This document shows positions 48,051-59,496 of a stretch of 64,000 bases of DNA, piece by piece; position 1 is the first letter of the stretch, and the number at the start of each line of letters is the position of its first letter. The notes under the pieces were generated by a model that worked only from the letters and a program-made list of their open reading frames with translations, ran no database searches and was not told the origin of the DNA. The DNA lies in NCBI GenBank assembly GCA_018296165.2, contig JACKQL020000003.1, positions 496,001-560,000 of the forward strand, given 5' to 3'. Position numbers and translations under genes: made by a program. The DNA is from Termitomyces sp. T153 (lineage: Eukaryota; Basidiomycota; Agaricomycetes; Agaricales; Lyophyllaceae).

Positions 48051-48847
48051 TCACAATCTAAAGATTACAGAAGGATTCGGTGCAGGGCTATCAATTTGAG
48101 ATTGACTATCTTGGGTCCTTAGGTTGAGTAGACCACGAATCTGTTGCAGTATTCCGGGTTTCAATGCAGTCATTGATCTCGTATGTGCCTTGGAAAGGGT
48201 CAGTATCCACGCTGATTACTTATACCATGATGTATAGATGTGTTCTCTTACGTTTCCAAGGTCTGGCGCTTCACGTAAACGTTCCTGTAGAAGTAGACAA
48301 CCTGAGTCAGACAGTCATTTTCTGAGTCAAATCATGCAAACCAAAGCTAAATTCTCGTCCCGAATGATGTCTTGACTGGTCTCCGTCAATCCTTCAGCGG
48401 CGATCCTGGCTTGACTTTTTTCCTATGAGCAATAGTCATCGTGGTCAGCACAAGGTCAGCGGTCAATGGAAATGGCATTCATCAATTGTGTCAAGTTATG
48501 CGTACATTGTAATCTTCGATAATCTCGATAAGAAGGCTTTTGCAATCTTTGATGCGGGTTGAAAATTCGTCCTTTCGAATAACATGCAAATAATATCCAA
48601 AGCCCTGCAAATCATTATGCAGATGGCACATCTCCCGAAACCACCTATGGCAAGTCAGCAAGAAGAGGACTATGGAGAGCAATAGTACACCATACATTAC
48701 TAGCTCTTGCATAGTGACGAGTTTAAGGTCCTGTAACTCCTCGGCGTCATTGTCGCGTCTTCGAACGTGGACCTCGTGGGCGTGAACGATGAGCTCAAGT
48801 TGAGATTTATAATACTTTCGGTTTACTCGAGCTGAAGTGAGTTTCAT
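48051..48847 (-). CDS. Predicted helical protein of unknown function
   Basis: Predicted exons (high to low): 48,847-48,696, 48,644-48,506, 48,422-48,342, 48,284-48,252 and 48,188-48,051, giving 180 residues. Introns are 51-95 nt GT-AG and the last three are phase 0. The protein is rich in charged helices: ELIVHAHEVHVRRRDNDAEE, CHLHNDLQGFGYYLHVI, DCKSLLIEIIEDYN, then SQARIAAEGLTETSQDI and GILQQIRGLLNLRT. If the 51-nt first intron is not removed, a hydrophobic stretch (YGVLLLSIVLFLLTC) would replace it. The stretch has a donor gtatgg, a branch-like ctgac and acceptor ccatag, so I read it as an intron. No family recognised. Confidence 0.55.
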
Positions 48848-48944
48848 GGTTATTGGTTTTTTGAAATCAAATCGAAGAAAAAAGGGAGTATATATAGTTC
48901 AAAGGGTATCGACAGCCTTAGCGCAGAAGAACCAAATAGACGTT

Positions 48945-49040
48945 ATTGTGTCCTTGTAAAACTAGGCGCCATTGTCGTGAAACAAGGAAATTGTTATCTT
49001 CCCATATGCTTGTCCTAACAAGACAATTATCCAAGGCGAC
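48945..49040. repeat. Direct repeat, copy 1
   Basis: ttgtgtccttgtaaaact...ccatatgcttgtcct...agacaattatc is shared with 49,464-49,559, with scattered differences and no length change larger than a few bases. It contains attgtc/gacaat inverted pairs. Confidence 0.8.
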
Positions 49041-49463
49041 CATGGTAGTTATGCTCATTGCTTTGTGGTGAGTCGAAGAGTGCGGGGTGAGTCGAGTTGA
49101 AGAGTGCATTACATAATTATCCCTGTGACCGATTCAAATGATCCGCGAATTTATCATGGTTATTATTTTATGCACATTATGAACCGCTATCATGGTGATC
49201 TGCTGTTCAGGCCGTCTTTACATTTCAATCTTTCTATCTCTCTGCGATTGCTTGACGGGAAAGGTAACCGATTACGGTCAGATAAGAATGAAATCCAAAA
49301 ACAACTTCAATTGATACAATTTCATTAATAAGGTCGGTTACCTGTTACTAAGGGTCGGCTACTTGTTACGGCCGTTTACTGTTTGAAATTGATGTCGTCT
49401 GCAAAAACAAAAAGGAGGTCTGTATCGTGACTTTTATTTTGCGAAGTTGTACTCCTTTGTTAT

Positions 49464-49559
49464 GTTGTGTCCTTGTAAAACTGGGTGCCATTGTCGAAAA
49501 ACAAGACAATCGTTATCTTCCCATATGGTTGTCCTATCAAGACAATTATCAATGCGATT
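49464..49559. repeat. Direct repeat, copy 2
   Basis: Second copy of the repeat at 48,945-49,040, lying about 285 bp upstream of the kinase start. It may be a regulatory duplication or two ends of a small element. Confidence 0.8.
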
Positions 49560-49737
49560 GTGACCGTGTTGTTATCACGGAGACAGACTACACGGTGACT
49601 GTAGTCATTATTTGAAAGTTCCAATCCCTCGTTCTCGTACATACATAAACATTGAATCGACTCAGAAAAGCTGTTACTATTAATTGACATTCTCCGAACC
49701 CTCTCCAATAAAAAGGCGAGCTAAGTGCCTGGATCCA

Positions 49738-49800
49738 CATTGTCATTATACTCCATTGTCCTATTGTACTCTATTGTCCTATCGTACTCCATTGTCCTTT
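49738..49800 (+). repeat. Three about 20-bp repeats upstream of the kinase gene
   Basis: The phrase tactccattgtcctattg recurs three times with small changes, ending about 45 bp before the predicted kinase start. Its position suggests the 5' UTR or core promoter. Confidence 0.6.
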
Positions 49801-49844
49801 TACTGGAGATCCTTGTTCTACCCTTTGATTCAGCTTGAACTCCA

Positions 49845-51358
49845 ATGCATCATCTATTTAATGTCTGGAACACAAGTTTAACCCAGAAAGCTACTGATTT
49901 TACTATGTGGATTATGAAACTCCTACCATGGCCAAGAAAAGCATTGGATCCAGAGAAGGCATACAAACGTACCGTCTCAAAGTTTCCATGGACAACTCGC
50001 GACAACTATCTTGGGATACTTCATGAACACGAAGCGTTCTGGGTCGGCCTTCAACCTATGCTTCTTCGGCATGGATACAAACTACGACCTCGTTATCGAC
50101 CTGGCTGGACTCCTTCATGGCTGAAATCATCTAACCCTGTCACGGACATTTACAAATACGAGGATGCACTCTGTCTCCGGGTATGGCATTCACTTAATTC
50201 ATGACACCTCGACAACATCTTATACCGGCTTAATAGAACTCAAAAACTATTGATGCGACGCGGATGGACGGAACTAAAGTAATAATCAAAGTTGTCGACT
50301 CCTCAACAGACGAATATCCCATCGCACAATTTCTCAATTCCCCTGAATTGAGGTCTGATAAACGCAACCATTGTGTTCCAATCCTTGACGTTATGTCCTA
50401 TCCAAGTGATGATACAAAGCTGTTAATGGTCATGCCCTATCTAGACCATTTTAATAGAGTTCCCTTTAGGCGTGTAGGGGAAGTATTCGAAGCTATCTAT
50501 CAATACGTGCAGGTTTGTGGGTCATCTGTTATTGGGGAGCTCTGCTGAAATTATGAAAGGGCTTAGAATTTATGCATGAACATGATATTTCTCATAGGTA
50601 TTTAGTCAAATTACTAAGATAGTATTCTCTCAGCTCAAGTGGTTGATAGAGATCCTTGTTGGTTCAATCTCATGATGGATAGTTCCAAAGTAATTCCTCG
50701 TGGAACTCACTTTGCTCGACCCGATACACATGATGGATTTTCCGGGACCAAGTTTAAGTGGCGCCAACGGTGGTCCGTAAGACCAGTTCAATATTACTAC
50801 ATTGATTTCGACATATCACGTCGATATCCCCCCGAACTCAAGGATATTGATCTGAAGGAGATGAATAGAGCTGGCCAGGATAAGACTGTGCCGGAATTCA
50901 AGAGGTCCGGCCCATACAATCCATTCAAAGCTGATATTTATCAGCTCGGAAAGGTCATCCTGAAAATTCTTGACGTAAGCAAAACTGTTCCTTGCTAACT
51001 GCTTTTAGTGTTCTCACCTGCGTGTTTTCAGAAATACAATCCAGAGGGGTTGGAACCATTTATCACTCTCGGAAAAGCCATGACGAACAATCACCCCGAT
51101 GATCGGCCTTCTCCATCTGAGATTCTCAAATACTTGGAAGAAATGGATGAAAGAATGCTCAAACGTCGCATCTGGAGACTTGAGGACTCAGACAAAGACA
51201 AATTCAAGATTAAATATTGCTGGTGCAATCCGCGTCATGGATCTATCCTACCAGAGGACAATCTTAAGCGTATACTTATGGAAGCAGGTTATACACAACA
51301 GACAGATGAAGACCATGAGAATCGAGTACAACCTAATGACGCGCACACGGAAGATTAG
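49845..51358 (+). CDS. Protein kinase-like protein, agaricomycete type
   Basis: Exons 49,845-50,180, 50,237-50,512, 50,560-50,597, 50,650-50,974 and 51,032-51,358 encode 433 residues. Kinase features seen: VIIK with the candidate ATP lysine near 130; GLEFMHEHDISHRDPCWFN with HRD at 216-218 and Asn 223; YYYIDFDISRRY with the metal-binding motif at 269-271 reading DFD instead of DFG; and DIYQLGKVILKIL in the C-lobe. The last intron-spanning HRD is only restored with the acceptor ttgatag at 50,649. Such short kinases are expanded in Agaricomycetes; substrates are unknown. Activity is plausible because Lys, Asp and Asn are present, but the altered glycine is odd. Confidence 0.82.
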
Positions 51359-52318
51359 GGTCTGACGTCGTATTCAGTACTAAGTGGTTAGGCGAGTGAT
51401 AGTTTTCTGTATGTACCTAGGGTCGGTCGTCATTTGGTGGTTTATTCAGACTGCCTTATATCTGTTGTTTCTGTAATTCAGGTTCCGAGATCTAGAATAC
51501 TATCGACTACGCAGTCGACGGCAACGCCCAGTCTACAGCTCACCAGAGTGTCACCTCACCTGACCATAAGCGACGTATGCCGTTTCCAATCTTCGTCCGC
51601 AATACCATACAAATGATCCAATAGTTGCCTCGAACCCCTTTTATGACGTTGGACCCCTTTGAGTTGCCCTTGTTGACTTAATTGGTTGACCGCCGTACTT
51701 GCCGGGACGTGTATCGAGGAAATGAACATCTTACCTGGCTGGATTCGTTACGCCTTGCTCGCAACGGCCCATAGTATAGCCACAGCTACACAAGAAAATG
51801 AACATTTTATATAAGCTTAACTCTGTATCATGAGACATGTTAAAACACAAACAAAATCAATGACGAGATCAATGATAAAGAAATGAGGGCAATTAGGAAG
51901 TGAAGAAATCTCAGAGGTCGGACAAATGCAAGGAAAACACTGTGTTGATGCTTATGTCTAATGCGATCTAGTAGTTCAAGTTTTGTAACTATGCATTGTC
52001 TATAAAATATGAAATAAGACAATATGAAGAAACAGAGAATCAGGGTAAGTCTAGGAGTGAAAATAATGAGGCAGAGAAAAGAAAGACGCATGCCGTTGGT
52101 GAGTACGAGCAGTTCATGACAAGACGGCATTTGTCAACACGTCCCGGCAAGCGCGGCCATCAACCAGACAAGGGGTTCTCTTGATCTGAAACTACTCACC
52201 ATGGGAAAACGAGTTTTATACGAGCTCGAGGGAACACTGAGGAGTATGAAGCTAGGATTAGAAGTAGACAGAGCCTATAACACTCTGCTTAACTCTTTTA
52301 CGCATTCTGAACAACTGA
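51359..52318. other. Intergenic region
   Basis: No gene recognised. CpG content falls and A-rich sequence begins toward 52,300, where the old LINE starts. Its exact left end is not visible. Confidence 0.45.
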
Positions 52319-53361
52319 ATGAAACAAATGCCTGCAAACAGCAGTAGGATGGCAGCGAAGGCAATTACACTAGGGACAAAGAAGACCAGAGGTGGAATGA
52401 CCACGTGCAGTTTGTCCATTGGGCAGGAAGCACAGCCAAAAAACCCCAGCGTTAACAATATGAAAGATGCAACAGGGTGGCTGAACAACAATGGGCATCT
52501 GGATGGCATTGACAACAACATAACAGTGGACACCCTGAAAAACATACTGCTGCAGCTTTTGCAAAGGGAGGACATGCTGGTCAAGGTTAAGTAATGAGGG
52601 CAGTAGCTTTTGGGATGGAAGCTGTAGCAATGGGGGAGATGGGGAAGGTGGTGATGGAGGCAATGGAAAAAGCAATGGAAGAATGCAGAGAAGTGCTGGA
52701 AAACCTAGTGGAGACATCAATGAAAAATTTCAAAAAGATGGCAGAGCAGGCAAAAGAATCCATTGGTAGATTGGAGGAAGGGCAGGTGGAGGAAGGGAGG
52801 GGGCAGCAAGGAGGGGGTGCAGTAAACAGAGGGGGGGGAGGGGAAGAAGCAACAAGACAAGGGGAGGGGGAACTTATTGTACCTAGAAGTAGCAAGGAAG
52901 GTAAAAAGGGAGGACATAGTGCAGAGAACAAAGGACAGGACTAGATAAGTCATCATCAACAATGGCCAAAGAGGGGAGGGTTGGAAAGAACTCATAAAAA
53001 AGGAACTAATTGAGAAGGCAAAAATTGCAAAAGACTTGATGGGAATTCAAGTTCAAGGCCTCAACAGCCTGAAGGTGGATTTTGACAGCATGTTAGTTGA
53101 AGAATGGAGGAGTACTGTACAAACTGGGTAACCTTGAGGCAGCAGAATGGCTAGCAAGAGGCAACATACAGATGGCCTTCCTGGAGAGGTTTGGTGCAGG
53201 AAGCAACTGTAAAGGATAGGGTATATGAGGTATTTGTGGATTTCATCCCAGTCACTCTAGAAGACATGGCATCAGGCAGACTGGAAGAGATCAAAAGAGG
53301 CATGGCCTATGGCCAGGCAAGCTGGTGTCTGCAAGATGGGTGAAACCACCACATCCCAGAC
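52319..53361 (+). mobile_element. Old LINE, ORF1 first part
   Basis: Broken frames encode an ORF1 (gag-like) protein. There is an N-terminal segment (ITVDTLKNILLQLLQ), a coiled-coil stretch with many Glu/Lys/Met (52,594-52,944), and the conserved ORF1 region NLEAAEWLARGNIQMAFLE and DRVYEVFVDFIPVTLEDMAS near 53,120-53,280. Frames shift repeatedly and CpG is nearly absent. It stops at the solo LTR at 53,362 and resumes after it. Confidence 0.75.
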
Positions 53362-53916
53362 TGTCAGGGGAAGTCCCATTCCCCCTCTGTCCTGTTCTCC
53401 CTCCTTATGGTTTTCCTTTGTTCTCCTTTGTTTTCCCTATCTGCTGATCCCACTTCTAGCCCTCAGGCTGCAACAGTCCTCTGTCCATCATTCCAACAAG
53501 TGTTGCCCCTTCCACATGGCCTCTCACTAGACTCCTGGATTGTTTCCTGCATTCCAGGCCTACCACTCATTGTAGGCCTCCCATCTTTGGACCACAGGTA
53601 CTTTCTACCAAGGGCTATCTTTTGGTCATATTTGTACATGGTAATGTGTTGGGAGTCCAGAGATCAAGACCATTTACAATGGATTTCTGCTTTTTGATTG
53701 GACTCCAGATTTGGTTGTTGTTGGGTGTTTTTTCCAGAACTTCTAGAGAATTTTCTGAACACTGGCATTGGGGATTCTTAGACTTGTTCTCTTTGGACTT
53801 CCCTCTGCCAGGTGAGTAGCTAGAACTCTAGAACTTCTTGTAAATACTGAATAGACTTTGGATCTCCCTCTGCCAGTTGTGTGATTGAGCCATAGCCTCC
53901 AGAGGTCACCCTTACA
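53362..53916 (+). repeat. Solo LTR with CAGAC target duplication
   Basis: 555 bp, TGTCAGGGGAAGTCCC...CACCCTTACA. CAGAC occurs at 53,357-53,361 and again at 53,917-53,921, so both ends are intact. It interrupts LINE ORF1. The same family gives the fragments at 4,869-5,110, 26,014-26,503 and 62,131-62,437. Its ends resemble the gypsy LTR at 25,301-25,669. Confidence 0.92.
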
Positions 53917-53921
53917 CAGAC

Positions 53922-54217
53922 ACAAGGATTAGAAGGTGGCACATTTGTCTTATCATATGTGATGGATGGAGGTATGAACCACATAATCTGACATGGGCTG
54001 GCCATCAATGGAAAGAGGGTGCTGGCCAGGAAGATGGAGCCAGAACCAAGACTATGCCTCAAATGCCAGAGGTATAGTAGGGAACATCTGGCTAACAAAT
54101 GTAAACAACAGATAGATACATGCACAAGGGACCACAAAACAAGGGAGTGCAAGGAAGTTGACCCCGCCAAGTTTGCTTATATCAGTTGCAAGGTCAGAGG
54201 CATTTGTCATGACCATT
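53922..54217 (+). mobile_element. Old LINE, ORF1 zinc-knuckle part
   Basis: It continues ORF1 with ARKMEPEPRLCLKCQRY and a following cysteine-rich stretch (CKQQIDTCTRDHKTREC), as in zinc-knuckle LINE ORF1 proteins. Stops and substitutions show decay. It is cut at 54,217 by the copia element. Confidence 0.75.
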
Positions 54218-54569
54218 TGTTGGAACTAGGACTATAGCAGCAATACTGGATGTGACCAACACCTAGAATAACACGTTGTAAGTCTTTCAATCCTCAGAAC
54301 GTATAAACGGAACTGTATTTGTATGTACCTAGAATAACACGTTGTAAGTCTTTCAATCTAGGTACTAGCGTATTAGTATATGTGAGTGTAAGTAATTCTA
54401 TGAGTAACGCACCCTCAGAACGTATAAATGGAACTGAGGGTGCTGGTAACGTGTGGCTGTATATATACGAGGTCGGACAAAACAACTGTGCCACTGAGGG
54501 TGGCCACGGTGCCTGTGTTCGCGGTATCTTCTGTGTTGTCACACATATCACACCCGCAACACTCTAACA
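54218..54569 (-). repeat. Copia 3' LTR (352 bp)
   Basis: Plus-strand ends are TGTTGGAACTAGG and CACTCTAACA. Inside are two copies of cctagaataacacgttgta and two of cagaacgtataaa. Against the other LTR I count three differences, each C/T within a CpG. Confidence 0.93.
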
Positions 54570-54620
54570 CTCCTCCTTACTGCGGACACGGCACCCCTCA
54601 CTCCTCCTTGCGCATGGACG

Positions 54621-56822
54621 TCACGATATTCCGAGCATCTGTTGTAGGCGGGTAAACAGGGGTTTTGGTAGGGCCTTCGTAAACAGGTCGGCGATGTTGT
54701 CCCTAGTGTTGATATATTTAATGATTATGTCGCCCATGCGTGCTCGTTCGCGAATGAAGTGGTACTTGATGTTGAAGTGCTTTACCCTGGTGTGCGCCGC
54801 GGGGTCTTCAGAAAGTGTGATGGCGGCCTTGTTGTCGCAGAACATCGTTGTTGGCTTTGCTGTGAAGTCGCGGCCAATTTCCTTCATCAGTGTTCGGAGC
54901 CAGATGCACTCTTGTGTCGATTTGTATGCAGCCATATACTCCGCCTCGCACGAGGAGGTTGCGACGGTCTTCTGCTTCCAGACTGACCAGGATATCGCTC
55001 CACTGCCCAGAGACCATGTATACCCACCAGTACTCCTCCTCGTATCTAGACAACTTGCCCAATCTGCATCCGTGAAGCCTCGCAGTACCACTGATGGTCC
55101 TCCTATTCTCAACTTCATGTCCCTTGTGCCTTTTAGGTATTGCAGTAGTCGGATCGCAGCGTTCCAGTGCGTTCTGTCGTAGTTGTCTAGGAATTGAGAC
55201 AGCTGCTGCACGGCGTAGGCTATGTCCGGTCTCGTTGCGATCGCTACGTACAGGAGGCATCCGACTAATGATCGGTATGGTAGTCGTTGGATGTCTCTCT
55301 TCTCCTCCTCTGTCTGAGTTTCGCGCTGTGGTCGTCTCAGCTTTGTGCCTGGGTCCATAGGTAATGACAGCGGATGTGCTTCCCCTTGTCTGAACTGCTG
55401 CAGGACACGGTTAATGAAGGCAGTTTGAGATAGTGCAACTGTACGATTCTCTCTGTCCCATTCTACAGACACTCCCATGAGATATTTCGGCGTCCCTAAG
55501 TCAGAGATGGTCCAGGTTTCCTTCATTTGAGCTTTGAACTTCTCGTTTTCGTCTTTTGAGCTCGCGATAGCTAAGAAGTCGTCGACGTGTACGGCTATGA
55601 TCACGGTGCCAGTAGGTCCTTTTCTGTAATATATGCAGGACTCGCATGCTAGCCTGGTGAATCCCCATGCTAACATATGTTCGTTCAGCGTTTGGTTCCA
55701 GATTCGTCCCGCTTGCTTCATGCCGTATAGTCCCTTTTTCAGCTCGCAGACCCAATCCTCCTTCCCGTGCTCCTCAAAACCTTCAGGCTGTTCCATGTAT
55801 TGGGTCTCATCATCTGGTAGGTCACCATATAGGAAAGCTGTCTTTACATCGATCTGATTAGCATCCCAGCCCTCTGCGGCTGCAATGTGCAGGAGTATCC
55901 TCCATGATTCCATGCGCGCTGTCGGCGACATTGTCTTACTGTAGTCCTTTCTGTACACCTGTTCGTACCCTTTAAATACAAGCCTCACTTTGTACCTGAC
56001 TGCTTTTCCTTGTTCGTCACGTTTTATCTTAAAGATTGGTCGCCCTTTTCTGACTTTCTGCCCGCTTGGTACCTGAGATCGTGGGATTAGCCTGTACACA
56101 CCCATTTCCTTTAACGAATTGATCTCCTCCTGATAGCCTTCACTCCATTTTTGTGCATCGGGACTGCGCTTGGCTTCAGACCATGAGTTGGGTTTGTCGT
56201 GCATATTTGAAGGTAATGGTTCGATGTCACTGAATTTAGTTAGGGCCGCAAGTATCCTGTCTTGATCAATCTTGTCATTTGTGGGCGTGGGCACTTCTTC
56301 GTCTGTTTGTGGGTGCGTGGGTGCTCGGCATTCATCTACGGTCCCCAATTCAGCCATTTTCATCGCCTCCCTTCTCTCTCTCACCCTCCGCTCGCCCTCC
56401 CTCACTTCCTCTACTGCCTTCTCCAGTCGCGTTTGTGGTTGATTTGTTTCGGTGCTTGCCTTCTCTGTCGGTTGCCGGATTTGCGCTGATCGTCTTGGCA
56501 GTACTGCTGCTGCTTTGTTGGTCTGGGTGTTGTGAGAGTCTGGTGGTGGTCCGTCTTGCGCTGGAAATTTGATATCAAATTCCGCTAAGTCATCATCTTC
56601 CTCTTGTGACTCCAGTGGTGCTTTATTGTCTAATTATTGTAGGGATGGGATGGGTGGTGGTATCGAAGCTGTAGTCTCTGGTTCTGAAGTGGAGGTGGGC
56701 ATCAGTTCATGGCGTTCTATAAACTTTACGTGATATGACTGGTAGACCTTCTTCCGTTGTCTGTCCCAGCAGCGATACGTTTTGGAATTTATCCCATAGC
56801 CGATTAGTACGCATTCGAAGGA
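54621..56822 (-). CDS. Copia pol, C-terminal part (RT and RNase H)
   Basis: It continues in the same frame as the upstream gag-pol part, after a TGA at 56,823-56,825. The first about 60 codons finish the integrase (SFECVLIGYGINSKTYRC), then a TAA at 56,634-56,636 interrupts a low-complexity linker. From 56,405 to 54,621 the frame is open for about 594 codons. RT has IDVKTAFLYGDLPDDE and the catalytic VDD of AVHVDDFLAIASS. RNase H has FTDADWASCLDTRRSTGGY, SSCEAEYMAAYKSTQE and MFCDNKAAITLSED. The end KALPKPLFTRLQQMLGI is typical. Both stops can arise by one base change from common codons (CGA, CAA). Confidence 0.9.
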
Positions 56823-59267
56823 TCAAGGTCTGACTTTTGGATTGTGATCTGGCACAAGGACAAAGGCTTTACAGCCAATTTCGCGCATGTAGGAGTAGTT
56901 GGGAGTCCGATTGAACCAGAGTTCATGAGGTGTCTTGCTGTTCAGAGATTTAGTGGGCGTTTTTGCATGTAAGTGAGCAGCGGTGAGGTAGAATTCGTCC
57001 CAGAGATACTCAGGGCACTTGGCATCTAGCCTCATCGTTCTTGCCTTCCCCATCAGAGTTCGATGCATGCGCTCTACCCGTCCAATTTGTGCTGATGTAT
57101 ATGGGGCGCTACGTTCTCTTTGGGTGCCTTTCCTTTCCAGCCACTCTGCCATCTCGGCACTAGCTAGCTCACCATCAAAACCAGTTCGGTACTTCCCTAG
57201 TTTACATCCACTCTCGTTTTCTTGGGCAATTTGCCAGGCTTTCAGTGCGTGAAAAGCGTCTCCTTTATTCTTTAGGGGGATAGACCAAGGCATATTTGAG
57301 TAGTCATTGACTATGTCTAGTATGTAGTAATTCCCAGACTTCGACTGCACACTGACTGGTCCCATCAAATCCACCCACACTATTTCCAGCTTACGCGTCG
57401 CTCTGTGCCCCTCCTGTCGTAGTTTTGGGACTGGCGTCCTGGTCTGCTTTCCAAGGAGGCAACTGTCACATTTTGGCGTAGGATCATGGGGGGTGAGCGC
57501 ACCTTTGATCTTAAGATCGCGGGCTAACTGGATTATAGCTTGATAATTTGCGTGGCCGAGACGGCGATGCCAAGTGGTCAAGTTGGCATCTTGATGGACT
57601 GCGTATGCATGTTCTGCGACTGCATCGTGGAGGTCGATAGCATATAACTTCTTTTTCTGCATGAGGGGTCCTTGCGCAATTAGTTTGCCATTTGATCGAT
57701 TTACGATTTGGACCCTTTCATTGTCGAACAATGAGCGAGCGTGGTTGTCAACAGACATGCGGCTGACAGATACAAGGCATACAGTCGAGTTAGGAACATA
57801 TAGTGCATTCTGAAGGGAGAGAACATCGCCCTGTTTGGTACGTAGTTGTATTTTTCCTATGCCTCGTGCTGTGATTGCTGATCCGCCAACTCCTTTAATG
57901 TCCCTTGGCACAATGGGCTGGAGGGTTATGAAGTCGGATTTGTACGGGGATATGTGTACCGTCGCTCCAGAGTCTACGTAGAACAGTTGATCATCGATAG
58001 TGGTTAGGGTGGTGCCTTGAGTTTGGCTAAGTGGTGCAATCATTGCAAAGTCCGGCTTGATTGCTGAGTTTTGTTTCCAGTCAATTGATGCCTGTAATTC
58101 CTCCTCCTCAATGATTGCCATCCAACCCTCCCACTCGCTATCATCAGCGGCAGATGAGGACGGGACACTGTCAGTGACGAGGCCCGCAAAACCAACTGGT
58201 GTGGATGCGGTGCTGGTGCTGAGGGTTTGGAGTTTTCCAAGGTCTCCATCCTCAACCAGGTAAACCTTCCCCCCTGGGCCTGCGAGCTGCGTATAAACCT
58301 TTCCTCCACCAGTAGGGGCTTTATTCTTATCTGTATGCACATTGGGTGTGGGGTTGGCAGCACGTGCCGCATTCCTCGCTGCTTCGAAGCCCTGCTTCGC
58401 CATGGCACCACCTGGGTGCGCGCAAAAGGGCACCTCGTGTCCCCCGCACGACCTTCCATATGTTGCGCAGGTCGTGCAGCACTTTGCACCGGCGTGATGA
58501 GTGTGCCCCGGGAGCCAAGGTTTCTGAGAGCGCCATCGTCCCTTAGTTGCAGCCGCTAGTGCAGTATCTGTGGATAGGCTCATGCCAGACGATTTCAGAT
58601 TTGTGAGGTTCTGCATAGTCTCCATTAGTTTGCATATGTTGTCGGAAGTGTAGGGGGCAGTCTTAGTGGCATCGGCGAGCCCTCGGGAGATCTGGGCTTG
58701 GATAGGCTCGTACTGCGGACTGCTTAAGCTGTTCAGCAGGAGGACACACTTAAACACATCTTCATCGAGGGCCTTGATGGCAAAGATTCGATGTACTGTG
58801 TTGCAAATCCGCTTTGCAGTGACAGTGAGTGGTTCACTAGGAGAGCACTGGATTTTGAGGACTTCCTGCATCAAGGTGACCATGCGAACTGGTCCCTCTC
58901 CCTCTGCCCTCGACTTCACCCTTTCATACAGGCTAGCGGCAGTTTTTGCATCATCTAATCCTTCGTATTCCGAATCATCTAGGGCTGTCAGGACCATGGC
59001 GCGCGCTAGGTCATCATTGGAGACCCAGTTGCGATGCGCCACAGGTTCATCTTTGGATTCGGGGCAGGGGATGTACGTTTTGAAGACATAGAACTTCAGG
59101 CCTAGGAGGGAGAGGTGGATCTCGAGTGCCTTGGACCACTTGCTGAAGTTTGCCGTGGGGGAGTTGCGAGAGAACTTGTCGTGCTTCCACTCCGCACTGC
59201 GGACGGAAATTGCACGAATGGATGGGGTGGTTGCATCAGTGTTTGCCATCTTAGAGTCAACTGTCAT
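56823..59267 (-). CDS. Copia gag, protease and integrase part
   Basis: About 814 codons from ATG at 59,267; a later ATG (MANTDATT) could also serve. In order: a Gag domain (NFSKWSKALEIHLSLLGLKF, ALDDSEYEGLDDAKTAASLY), a Cys/His-rich knuckle-like segment (CATYGRSCGGHEVPFC), protease with FYVDSGATVHISPY, a pre-integrase HHCC region (WHRRLGHANYQ...CDSCLLGKQTR), and the integrase core with the DDE residues in WVDLMGP, TGFDGELAS and VERMHRTLMGK. It ends at TGA where the related sequence has Arg before SFECVLIGY. Products would assemble a virus-like particle and integrate the cDNA. Confidence 0.92.
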   Translation of the reverse strand: MTVDSKMANTDATTPSIRAISVRSAEWKHDKFSRNSPTANFSKWSKALEIHLSLLGLKFYVFKTYIPCPESKDEPVAHRNWVSNDDLARAMVLTALDDSEYEGLDDAKTAASLYERVKSRAEGEGPVRMVTLMQEVLKIQCSPSEPLTVTAKRICNTVHRIFAIKALDEDVFKCVLLLNSLSSPQYEPIQAQISRGLADATKTAPYTSDNICKLMETMQNLTNLKSSGMSLSTDTALAAATKGRWRSQKPWLPGHTHHAGAKCCTTCATYGRSCGGHEVPFCAHPGGAMAKQGFEAARNAARAANPTPNVHTDKNKAPTGGGKVYTQLAGPGGKVYLVEDGDLGKLQTLSTSTASTPVGFAGLVTDSVPSSSAADDSEWEGWMAIIEEEELQASIDWKQNSAIKPDFAMIAPLSQTQGTTLTTIDDQLFYVDSGATVHISPYKSDFITLQPIVPRDIKGVGGSAITARGIGKIQLRTKQGDVLSLQNALYVPNSTVCLVSVSRMSVDNHARSLFDNERVQIVNRSNGKLIAQGPLMQKKKLYAIDLHDAVAEHAYAVHQDANLTTWHRRLGHANYQAIIQLARDLKIKGALTPHDPTPKCDSCLLGKQTRTPVPKLRQEGHRATRKLEIVWVDLMGPVSVQSKSGNYYILDIVNDYSNMPWSIPLKNKGDAFHALKAWQIAQENESGCKLGKYRTGFDGELASAEMAEWLERKGTQRERSAPYTSAQIGRVERMHRTLMGKARTMRLDAKCPEYLWDEFYLTAAHLHAKTPTKSLNSKTPHELWFNRTPNYSYMREIGCKAFVLVPDHNPKVRP

Positions 59268-59496
59268 GGGCAAGGTGAATCTCGAGAATACAGGATACTA
59301 TTTTGCCAAAAGATAACAATAAAGGTATTTCCTATTTCGGAAAAGAAAGCAAGGTTTTCCCCGACAAGAGGAAGAACAAGAGAGGTAACCCCGGATGAAA
59401 GATCCGGGAAGATCGGCATCGACGAGACAAAGAGAACAAGTTCCAAGTGAGCAGCGGTACTGTGACGAGTAGCCTGCTCAGAATAGGCCCATAACC

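Larger units (their letters stand above)
48848..49737. other. Intergenic region with a 95-bp direct repeat
   Basis: No gene seen. It holds two diverged direct repeats (listed separately). Near 49,260-49,375 there are repeated ggttacc/gttac phrases. Confidence 0.45.

Noticed and set aside
48645..48695. Apparent transmembrane segment in the unknown gene
   Set aside because: The stretch has donor gtatgg, branch-like ctgac and acceptor ccatag and is 51 nt long, so an in-frame intron is more likely.
52594..52944. Independent coiled-coil gene
   Set aside because: Collinear with LINE ORF1 pieces before and after, CpG-poor and frame-shifted, so it is part of the old LINE.
54294..54567. Small frame repeated at 59,573-59,846
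   Set aside because: Both lie entirely in the copia LTRs; duplication comes from the LTR pair.
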